Position numbers and translations under genes: made by a program
The notes under the pieces: model-generated
Seen by the model: only the letters and a program-made list of their open reading frames with translations
Databases searched by the model: none
What the model was told of the DNA's origin: nothing
In this document: in pieces, positions 1 through 11,200 of the stretch
Position numbering within the stretch: the stretch's first letter is position 1
Layout: every line of letters begins with the position of its first letter
Source: Pisaster brevispinus
Lineage: Eukaryota > Echinodermata > Asteroidea > Forcipulatida > Asteriidae
NCBI GenBank assembly: GCA_023634235.1
Contig: JAMKCF010000011.1
Span: 7,669,218-7,733,217, forward strand
Direction of reading: 5' to 3'
DNA length: 64,000 bases

Positions 1-1179
1 TTTACTAGTACAAATGAAAGTCGTTCAGCATTTACGAAGCATGGTGTTCTTCCTAATTTAATTTGATTTCCGATTGGTTGTCCTCAGAAAATCAGTCGTC
101 CGAGATCATTTTTTGAAATAGCTTGACCAAGTTTTTAAAGGTGTACTGTTCATAACATTGGTAATGTTGAAAAATAGATGCTCACTGATTTGCACATAAC
201 GTTTATGGTATAAAGATGGTCCCGTGAAAATATTCAAACTTCCCTTGAAATATTTTTGCCTGAAATTCTATAGTTAAGAAATGAGTAAAATCATTGAGTT
301 TTGATCTTTCGAGACCAAAACCCAAATGTTTGAAAACAGTGAAAACATGTGAGGTTATCCACTATTTTCTTGTGACTTTGATGACCAATTGAGTTTGTTG
401 TGTCATGGGTTGATTGTTGTTTGGGTCACATAAAGTGTAGATACTGGTCTTTGACAATTACCAATGTGCTTTAAAAGCCAATAAATAAGCCCACTAATGT
501 GCATGTCAGCATTGTATGCAATCAAATGTTCCTACTTCATTTTTTCATCAAGTTTCAGGATCATGCCTGAATTGTATCTAAGTTGTTGCCGTTTTTTTCT
601 TTTAAAAAAGCAACAAATTAGATATAATTCAGACATTATTTTTTCCTTGGTCTAATGAACATGTAGTGGGCCGCATAAACTAAATGTGTCTCCTGTACAT
701 GTAAAAGTGGGCTTTTAGTCGAAGTTGATTTTCCGGAATTGATCTACATACTGTATACATGTATAAGCACACAGGATGAGACCACAAAATCCCTTTACAA
801 AAAAAAAAAGAGAAGGTAATTTCTTTTTTTCCCCCATGATAAACATAACCCATTAGTTTTAAAGACTTTCACAGGCTGGCTGAATGGGTGTGTTTATTTG
901 ACGAGTGGTTCTGATACCCCAAAAACCACCGATGACCATTTGCCCATCTTTATGATGATTTCTCAGGCAAACAGGAACATAAATAAAGGAAACCAATCCA
1001 TTAAAAACAATCTGCTTTTTATTGTCGCTATCCCTGAAAGGAAGTGGGATCCAATCAATTAGTTCCTGGTGTTACTTCCAGGTTCCTGTCCATTTATCCA
1101 CCAGTGGCTATAGAAACTAAACAGCAACCAATCTTTCCACCTTATCAAATGTCATCCTGTCTGTAACGGGCCTGGAATT

Positions 1180-1345
1180 CCATCTTTGAGGGAGCATGGC
1201 CATTTTCTTTTTGCAAGGGGCGCTTCTGGTCCATTGGAAAATGAAGTTTGTTAAGTCTACGGGAAACTTTGAAGGGGCACCAAGGCCAAGATCAGAGGCA
1301 ACAGAGGCTATGGCTTCCATGGAGTTCTAGGCCTGCTGTATACTC
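1180..1345 (+). repeat. Dispersed repeat family with three diverged copies in the window
   Basis: The block around 'gggaaactttgaaggggcac' followed by 'caaggccaagatca' recurs in diverged form at 5860-5945 and 18885-19015, in the same orientation. The 18.9 kb copy also shares the downstream 'gcctccatg...caggcctgc' stretch. I could not define element ends or assign a class. Confidence 0.5.
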
Positions 1346-1649
1346 GGTGTTTTCCAAACCCTGCAGAAAAAGAAGTCAACAGGTGACTCCGATTATGGAT
1401 TGGAACCCACCTCCTCCCAAATTCAGGAGCACATGTCTTAAATGCTGGGCCACAGACTGTCTGTCCTCGATGACTACGTAGAGGCTTGTTTGATTAGATC
1501 TTGTTGTAATAACTGAAGTGCATATTATCAATCAAGAGTCAGCTACTCAGTGTGTAATACAATTGCATAATTAATATATTGCATAATTTTTAAAAATGAA
1601 ACACACTTGTTTGGCCTTTGATTTGCCATTTTTACCATTTTAAAATCTT

Positions 1650-1850
1650 GAAAAATAGTATTAGCTGTTGCAAACTGCTTACCAACCAAAAGGACCTTAT
1701 GGCAGTCAAGTGGAATTAGATGATCATCATCTCCACTTGACTGCTTTTGTTACACCAGTATACCTATTTTTGTTTGTAGTGTTGTTATTTAGCCTTCGAG
1801 AAAGACTCTGCTAGGCTCGAAACGTCCGGCCACAGCCTTTTCTTTTTTGC
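1650..1850 (+). mobile_element. Penelope-like element fragment (terminal region)
   Basis: It shares 'gcaaactgcttaccaacc' plus 'aaaaggacc' with copies at 8760-8900 and 32812-33062. It then has 'ttcgagaaagactctgct' running into 'cgaaacgtccgg'. The stem-like GACTC...GGCTC followed by GAAA-CG-TC resembles the 3' half of the small hammerhead motifs in Penelope-like retroelement ends. The CUGANGA box is not intact here. The assignment rests on this motif only; no reverse transcriptase or GIY-YIG ORF is present. Confidence 0.4.
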
Positions 1851-2103
1851 ATTTTAAAATCTTGTATTCATGTTGATAGCTGTTTTCTCATCTTGATTCC
1901 GGTCTTCTAACAACAATTCTGGTTCAATAGATACTCTGACCTAAAAGTATTGTGGTCATGAGGATTCCCTCCTCCCTTCACAGTCGAGCCATGCAAAGTT
2001 CTAAACGTTTAACTCATACAATGAATAGCTGAAGAGGTACACACTTTATGTGTGGTGATTGAAATGAGTTATGAATGTTTCTATGGGTTTTTATTTTCCA
2101 CAG

Positions 2104-2280
2104 GTTCTGGTTTTTCAAAGTATTGATGATACTTGGTCTCTTTGCTGGATCTTTCTTCCTACCGATATCTGACATGATGCTGACAGTGGGGTTATACATC
2201 GGCTTCACTGGGGCTGCCCTCTTCATACTCATGCAGCTCTGGATGCTGCTCGACTTTGCTGCAACATGGAATTCAAAATG
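2104..2280 (+). CDS. SERINC5: SERINC-like exon: FWFFK and two helices
   Basis: The acceptor 'ttttattttccacag' precedes it and 'gtaagt' follows it. The exon starts with the last base of a codon and ends with two bases of a Trp codon. It encodes the conserved FWFFK motif, a hydrophobic helix, PISDMM, a second helix and the D-F-A-x-x-W-N stretch, all at the expected family order. The first in-window residue depends on the unseen upstream exon. Confidence 0.92.
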
Positions 2281-5200
2281 GTAAGTTATGACCTGTGAAC
2301 TGAATTATTTCTTTAGCTTTTCAATTTCTGCAAGTTGTGAGGAAGTTTGGGCGTTTTTTTTCTCCCCCCCCTCTCTTATCAGTCTTTACAATACACCAAT
2401 GCATTGTCTGCATTCACCATGCATGTAGCACCTGCGATAGCAGGCTGGCACCCAGACTTCCACAACAGAAAGCAAAGGGAAGTCTGGTGCAGACCAACAG
2501 GCAGCGCAAGATATTTATGAGTACCATGTATTTTGCTTGACTCCAAGTCAGTATAATTGGTGAGGTTCTGTTTGGTTATCCCCGCAACAACTGTCGGCGG
2601 TGACGTTGACTTGTAAATGGACATTTTACGCTTGTACATGTACATACAGTGTGCTAAGTATTTTTTGTGTTTTAAGTTTTTTTGAAAACAAAATATAAAA
2701 AAGTAACAACATATAGCACTCGGGCGTAATGGTGAACAACAAATTTTTTTACATGGCCGTCCTTACATTTTGAAATTTATGTAAAACTACAAACAATTGA
2801 GCTTCTACCATAACTACATGAAAAAATGAAGCACAGTTACCACCCAATTGCATGTGTGTACTTAGTATGAGTTGTTTCAAATAATTATATCAGTTATCCA
2901 GCCCCTTGTCCATGAAGACTAAAGAGTGCTTACATTTTATATTTGGTGCTGAAAAGAGGAGAAAATGGTGAGGGTGCAAGCACAAAATGTCACTTTAAGA
3001 AACAGCGCTGTGAGATTGCATCTTTACTCTTTCATTCATGATGACCATATACCGTGGCTGTCATCAGCAAGAATCAATACATGTAACTATGTGGGGGTTT
3101 TTCGTATGTATTTTTTCAGGTCAGCAAATATTGATAATAATGGTTCCAAGCTCTGGTATGTAGGTAAGTTGAATCATGAATTTTTAAAAAGTAGGGTTTT
3201 GGTGGGTTTGTTTTAAGGGTCATTCCGTGTCAAGTCACCCAGTAGGTTAAACCCTACCCTCTTCAAATTTGCTCAAATTTGGTTTATGGGGTGATTTTGG
3301 CTCAACAAGCTGAAATTTCAAATTTTAGCTCCATCTGATAAACGGTTTTCGCGCTACGGCACACCGTTTCTTGACGATTTCGGTCAAAATGAGCGCGATT
3401 GTCAATATTCAAACGACCATAAATTGGTAACCATTGGGTCAAACAAGTTGAAACTGGTGTTTTTGGAAAGGAAATTGCACAAGCAACCCAAATCTGCCAT
3501 TATTTTTCATGTAAGAACATGTTGAGGTTTGATAACCTTCTGACCTTTACTTTGACCTTGAATTTGACCCTGTGGATCACTTGAGTCTCTTCTTCACCAT
3601 TCACCTTGTAACCCTTGCAAATGGACATTCATACAAAATTTCTTGATGGGAGAATTAAAATAAAGAGAAGTCCTTGATTTACCGGGTCGGCAAACGTGTG
3701 TGTACATACATGTACACCCCCACTGGTTAGGCATAAGAGCTGTTGACTAGGGCCCAATTTCATGGCTCTGCTTACTGCCGAGTTATGCGCTTACAGTCAC
3801 CATTCACCGCTTACTTTGCAAGCGCCGAATTTCTGCGATAGCTGTGTAAGCAAAGAATGCCTAGGAACGTGGAGTACCTTCGCACAAGCACAAATTCCCT
3901 GCTATTCCGTGAAATACGCTTGACGTAAGCGCGGAATTTCTGGCTTCCGTAAGCACCAATTCTTTGCATACGGTAAGCAGAGCCATGATAATGGGACCAG
4001 TACTGTTCCCTCAGTTGACAACCTGGAATCTGTCTGAACTGAGAGTGTTTATTTTACCAGGGGTTTATTTCAATTTCACAAAGCACTAAGATTCACTTTT
4101 TAAAAAAAGAAGATGGGTTGTCAGTAAAATTATAGTGATTTTTATTGTGACATCACACTTTTCTCAGTAATTAAAATTGATTTACAGTTAAGATTAATGT
4201 TAGCTTTTTGGGGGAAATTGAGCCCTGGTGGTGTAACAACCCAAAGTTTCAATCACTATGTTTTGGTCATCTTCAGGGAGATCTGGCTTATTTCTTGTTA
4301 TTAGGGTGGGCAGTTTGGCGTAGTGGTATCTTGCCTTGCTTTCCACCTATGGGACCCCAGTTCAAATCCCGTCGGGGGCCTTATGTGTGAATCCGGTTTT
4401 CAGTCCCTGCCTGATTGCGTGGGGTTTTCCCCTAGAATAATTCTCTGGGGCTTTCCTCCCACATCTAAAACTGAAACTTTCTTCATTGTCTTCTCTCAGT
4501 TGGGTTCTTGGCTAGTATAGTGATTAAGTTGGCTTTTCTGAGAGTCTTTGGCTTCACAACCAGAATATAATAGATGAAAATAATAAATGAAATGAAAAAA
4601 GAATGACCCCTCTTCTCCTTACAGCCTTAATCGTCTTCATGCTCATCTTCTATGCCCTTGCCATTGGCATTCTGATCTTCCTGATTGAGGTCTACGGAGA
4701 AGGGGCCGTGTGCATCCGTAACATCTTCTTCGTTAGTCTGAGCGGAATCCTGTGTGTGTTTATCAGCATAGTCTCCATTGTTCCCTGCTTACCCAGTGGT
4801 ATGTAAAGCTCTGTCCTGTCGGACAAATAAGTGCGGTGTGTAGAGAAACATCCAATCCACAGACCAAGGCTCGATGTCGTGGTGCTGAGTTATTGTAGGA
4901 GAAAAAACTGACTCGTAAGATCCACAAAAATCCACGTTCAACATTTACAGGACAGCAAGGAACTTTATACTGTGTGCATGTGCACTTTACTTAGCATTGT
5001 TCGCTTATATAGCTAGCAAAGAAATTCGGTACTCACCCTCCATGGTAAGCAAAGCTGTGAAATGGGAGCTCAGAGCCCAGAATGTCCGACCTCCTATGTG
5101 CATAAATAATAACACACCACTGAAACAAATGGACTGGGTTTTTTTATTTCGTACTTTCGCCCAAATTAGTTGCATGAATTTGTGGAGATAAAACGAATAT

Positions 5201-8200
5201 TGATTCACTAGTCTTCAACTTCAAATTTATACATGATACCTGGGCCCAATTTTATAGAGTGCTTTTAAGCAGAAAACATTGCATAACAATTTGTTGCTAA
5301 GCAAACGTGGAGGATTCCAGTCACAAGATGGTACATGTGACATGGTATTTTGGCTGGTAACCTTCATTCTGTTAACCATAGTTTTGTTGGGCTTGGCTAC
5401 TTTTTGTGATGAAATTTGGCTCTGGTGAAGCTGTGGATACTCTTTTTATTAGAATAGGCGGGAAAGTCATAAGAGACCGTGCAAGTCTTGCAAGACTTTA
5501 TTTTTCTATGAAATCAAATCATTTAAAATTTCATTTGTACAAAATTCTGGAAAATAAAACTAGCCGTTTTAGCAGTTTGCTATTTAACACAGTTTCAGTT
5601 TTTATTTTTGAACTTTACCCTGTCGGGTGTAAAATTTGTTTGTATATTCGATAATTGCAGAGTACCCAAGAGGTGGTTTACTGCAGGCGTCTATCGTATC
5701 GGCTTACATCATGTATCTAACTTGGTCAGCATTACTAGTGGAACCACCAATGGAAGGTTCGTCACGGTGTTAAATAACAGTTAAAATGTTTTAATACATG
5801 TAGATGTTAATTTTGCATCGGGAATAAAGATGGATTTTCATCTTTTAGAAAGCAAAGACCATTTTCATTTTGTAAAGGCCTGTTCTATTGGAAAATCTAT
5901 AGGTCTATGGGAAATCTTTGAAGGGGGGCACCTTGTTGTAGATCCTTGGTTTGAATGTGTATACCTACCTACTCCTCACACACACATTGCTGTCTCTCAT
6001 GAGTACAATCGCCCGAATGTGATACAACTCTTATTCTGTCTGTGTGACTGCTGCAAACAGCATTCCAGCCCTTCTTGTGGTTAGATATGCTCATAAATCT
6101 AGAGGACACCAGCCTGCAATTACCTCCCATTATAAATAGTTCCTGATAGACACCATCTCTACATGGCTAATGTTTCAGTTGTCTTCTCTTTCATGCCATT
6201 TCATTCACTACTTCACAAAAAGTGCCTGACTTCGGCTCGAGGGAGCCACTGTTTATCATCTTAGATGATTACTAACCGTGTATCGTGCCTTGAACCACAG
6301 TGAAGACCCTGACTGTTGAGAATGGAACCCACAGCAAGTACAACTTGACGTATGTCCCCTGTGGACTGGGCAGCTTTACCTCGTCCCTGTTCATCATGGA
6401 CAGCACCCACTCCGAGCTGATCAACGCCATCATCGCAGCCGTTCTGCTACTAGGCCTGGTGCTGTATGCTTGGTGAGTTGGGTTCCCTCTGGCTCATTGT
6501 AGTTTTGAACTGATTACTTAGAACAAAACAACAGTACCTCAGGTGCTCAGGTGGTGTAATTTTTTCAGAATTTTCCCCCTGATTTCAGAATTTTCTCAAC
6601 ATCTCATTTAAGCATTGAAGTTTTCTTGTAAGAAGTAATAGCAGTCACCACAGGGAGAGAGAAATAGTCCACAATGTGTCCAAACAAAGTGTTGTATTTC
6701 TGGTGATGCACAGAGTATGTGAACCTGTAAGCATCTGAGAGGTCCAGGGTCTACAATAAGGGGGGGGGGGGGCATTTTCAAAGTCGTCAACTCTCATCAA
6801 TGGTACCTGGGCCAGATTTCACAATGCCAAGAGTGTGTACTATCAGTCTGAATCGCTCAGCGAAATGTGATATCACAATACATATAATATTGGCAATTCA
6901 TCTTCGGATGAATTGTAGTGGTGTTATGTAAGATCGAGCTATGCTCAATTTTTTTTTTGAAATTTATGAAATTTTACAGTGTTTCTGTATGTACTATGAA
7001 AAGAGCTTTGCAACAATATCCAACGTTGTGAGTATGCAGCCAGAGCTCAAAATAGAAGAAGCCTTTAGGTGTCTTTCAATTTGAAGGGAATTTGCATGAA
7101 GTACGAACCAGGCTGGATAAAGTTACACATAGAAATTCACCTAATACTGTTGTGTATGAGGCAGGGTCAAGTTTGTAGGCAGTAACTCTACATTAAGTTT
7201 TGTCTTTGTTTGTGTTGTGCAATAAGCCCCAATAAGTTAACATTTGAATTACATTTGACAAACTCCTGTCATGGCATTTATCATCTGATTTCATTTATTG
7301 ATTCTGGTTGTGAAGCCAAGGAGTCTCAGAAAAAAGCGAACTTAATCACTATACTAGCCAAGAACCCCATGGAGAGAAGACAAAGAAGGAAGTTTCAGTT
7401 TTTAGATGTGGGAGGAAAACCCCAGAGAATTATTCCAGGGAAAGCCCACGCAATCAGGCAGGGACTGAAAAACCAATCCACTTAGTGCCCCCTACAGGAT
7501 TTGAACTGGGGTCCCAGAGGTGGAAGGCGAGGCAATTTACCACTATGCCAACCTGACCGCCCAAGTTATTTTCTACCTGCTATTTTCTATTTTCTATCTT
7601 CTACTCCCAAGCTATTTTCTACCTGCTATTTTCTATTTTCTGTCTTCTACTCCCAAGATATTTTCTAACCTGCTATTTTCTATTTTCTATCTTTTACTCC
7701 CAAGTTATTTTTCTAACCTTCTATTTTCTGTTTCCTATCTTCTACTCCCAAGATATTTTCTAACCTGCTATTTTCTATTTTCTATCTTCTACTCCCAAGG
7801 TATTTTATACCTGCTATTTTCTTTCTTCTACTCCCAAGATAGTTTTCTAACCTTCTATTTTCTATTTTCTACCTTCTTTAATTACATAGCTATTGTTTAA
7901 ACATTTCTTCTTGAATACATTCCATTCGCAAATTCCTTAGTCTCTGGACAGGAATGACGTACAGGAAGAGAAATCGGAGACGAACTGAACGCAACGTAAG
8001 GCAGCCCTAAGTAACCCTGGTTTGTTGGTCATTTTTGCATGGTTGTTGGTTCTGTTGGTTCTTGTTGCATCCCACAAGGTAGATTATATGCAAGTGGTTG
8101 GTGTTAACTTTTGCTGTGCTTACTTACCATTATTTTGTTTTGTTTTGTAAGAGTGTTGCAGATGCATGAAGCAGGTTCAATCCTAGAGCACGTTTATCCA

Positions 8201-11200
8201 ATTTAATGACAGCCCTGCTTACTTTTTAACCAAAAGTTTGCGTTCACATCGGCAAAAACATTTCCAGGGATGAGAAATGTCAGACTTGTATCTGAAAGCA
8301 GATCTTTTGATGTCTGCCTTTGGATTTCTTCAGATATAAAGAAAGCATGCTCTTTGATCTCCTTCTCTAGTGTTCCCAGAATTTCCTTGCAATCAGTAAC
8401 TACAGGGGTTACAAAAAGGTGGACATGACATCATTCCAACATACATCCTAAATATTTGACCCTTTTTTCAGACTTTCTTGCCAGCAATGACCCTCACCCC
8501 TGTCATTATGATTCAAGAGCAAGAAGGGAACAGTTGCTTGTGCATATATACTGTACACACGAATTCCCTACTTTACTCAGCTGGGGCCAAAATTTGACAC
8601 CAACCCTGGAATAGCTCAGATCTGCTTTCATTAAGCAGCACTGTGAAATAATGATATTTTTCCTTTGCGGAACTTAAATGCCTTTAGATGCTAACACTTT
8701 TTTATTTTAATTGCAGTGTAATGTATAGTCTGCCTCCCAGGCGTTAGTTGTGTAAAACCAATATTCCAATGAAAAATAGCATTAGCTGTTGCAAACTGCT
8801 TACCAACCAAAAGGACCTATGGTATAAATGCAAACAAATTTTTAGTGGCCTGACGTTTCCACCATAGCAGAGTTTTTCTCGAAAGCTAACCAATATTTTG
8901 TAACTATTGGTATAATCTGTTGCTGAAGGGCACAATTTCAAAAATGACCGTCAAACTAAAGTGTATGTCAGTTAACAGTAGCAGTTGGGGGGGGGAACCC
9001 CTATTGGGTAAATTTATTTTTAAAAAACACCAACTAACATCTTGGATCAAGACAATGTATTACAATACAAAATATTGGATGCATAGCAGGGCTCGAATTT
9101 GACACTGGACCGCCGGCCCGAGGCCAGTGATTTTAGCCTCGGGCCAGTAAACTCATGACCTGACAAGTCCGGCGGTCTTGTGTTTTTTAATTGAATAACA
9201 GCCACTATGTAATATCTTTAATAGAAAGAAATGGTATTCAGATGTTGACCTCGAGTCTAGTACAATTCTCTTCAGTATCAAGACAAAATAATGAGATACA
9301 TTGTAAATCTTCTCTTAATAGTGCAATTTACATGTTAAACTGTGTAGAAAGCTCTTTCTCATGAAGATTCTGGTCTTGTGAAATAAATTCTGGTCCAGTA
9401 AACATTTTTAGCAACAAGCCCTGCGGCCTTGTGGAATTTTACCCCAAATTCGAGCCCTGCATAGTGTGCATTGTTGCAGAGGTCAAATCTGGACTGTTCC
9501 ATTTCACAAGGTGAAGTCAAGTGCAATGGAAAAAGTCAGATTTCACCTTGTGATTATGTTCTGTGACGATGCACAAACAAAATGCATTCAATATGTTTGT
9601 TTTTAAATATTTGTTTTATATAACACATAAATCCCGAAACTCGTCCACCCCTCACTTTAAAAGTTCCACACACACAAACAATCCATCTAAACAACATGGA
9701 TGACTCCATGCAGACTCCAATCTTGTCCGACATGACACGCAGTCGCACATGGAAAACTAAAGGATGACATGTGACTCATGTTCCACCAATCAAATGACAA
9801 GGATCTGTCATGTCTGTGTGTGCATTATATAAAATGGAATAGGGTGAAAGGGAGGGTGCAACATTAGTAGTGTCAACTGACTCATTTCAGATACGATTGC
9901 CCAGTATCTAAAAGCTATATATTTACATCCCACCAATTTTATTTTTTTATCAACAAAATTTATGTTTTGTTTCCAAACTTTGAAATCTTCCATTTAAATT
10001 GTTAAAAGGGTCTGTATACGTTTGGTAATGACTCTGAAATATTAATGGCAATAACAACTTACTTGGTAAGAAGTACAGCAGCTTTGGTTAGGATAATGCA
10101 ATTTGAGAAACACTTCACTTCAAAGTACTACCGTTGTGGACAAAGATATCACTTTTTATCCCTTAAAATTTGAATCTGAGAAATGTACTGTCAGTAAGGT
10201 TTCTCAGATTGTGTATTCCTATTTAGGATTATTCTTCATGCGTGGACATATTCATCCGGATTTTTCTGTGATTTATCTCAAAAACGTGACCAAAATTTTC
10301 ACATAAAATTTTCACATGTTAGTTTTTTGTATAAATATCTCGTTTATATAGGATTAAAACAATCATAAGTTCCCTTTAAGAATACGATTATCATGGGGCA
10401 ATCTTTGGACTGTCTCAGCAAAAAAGAACTTTTGAGGCAACCATCAGACCAGAACTTAGTAAAATTTGACTGGTGGTACCTTGATTTTTTTTTGTTGGCT
10501 AACCAGCTCGCTTATTTTTGATAATCTTGCCATATGCATATAACCAGCCAAGATTTCAAGTACATGCACAAACATGCACAATGTTTGTGGCCGTTCCAAG
10601 CTTATTTTGGCTTATTGGCTCCTCGCACCAACGTCATGCACAGGTATTTTTCTCTACGCTCGCCATTTGGGGTGTCAAATTGTACGTAAAATCATGAAAA
10701 GCATAAGAATGTCACCTTGCCTAAAATCCAAACTACTATGTGTACATTGATCCCCAAAATGGCCCATCTAAGATTATTAGTGTGATGGCAACATCAGGGC
10801 CCAATTTCATAGAGCTGCTTAAGCATAAAAATATGATTACCAGAACAAGGCTACCAGCTAAATTACCATTTATCATGTACAAAATGTAACTGGTGTCCTG
10901 CTTAGTTTTGCTTAGCAGAAATATATTAAGCAATATTTTGATTAGCAATATTTTCTGCTTAAGCAGCTCTATGAAATTGGGCCCAGATGCATTGGGTTAT
11001 AGCAGGAAAATTTGAAAAGGGATATTTTCTGCTCAACATTTCTTTAAAAAGGGGCTCTGGATTTTAATAGCATTTTACTACATAACATGTGGTGTACATA
11101 TGTGCAGTAAAATTGTGTTGTAAACTAAAACAAGGTACATGATTGTTGTAATGGTAATACCATAAGAGTGGGGACCGTAAAACAAAGGAATACAAAAGGG

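Larger units (their letters stand above)
1..2103. other. Left-edge intron sequence of the SERINC-like gene, no exon seen
   Basis: The first recognisable exon starts at 2104 with an acceptor and is already inside the protein, so this stretch is most simply intron. I looked for the preceding SERINC exon (the segment just before the FWFFK motif) and did not find it. The stretch holds a dispersed repeat at 1180-1345 and a Penelope-like fragment at 1650-1850, otherwise AT-rich unique-looking DNA. Confidence 0.6.

Noticed and set aside
7520..7900. Plus-strand open frame of 126 codons with many Tyr/Phe/Leu
   Set aside because: It is the translation of the pyrimidine-rich minisatellite.
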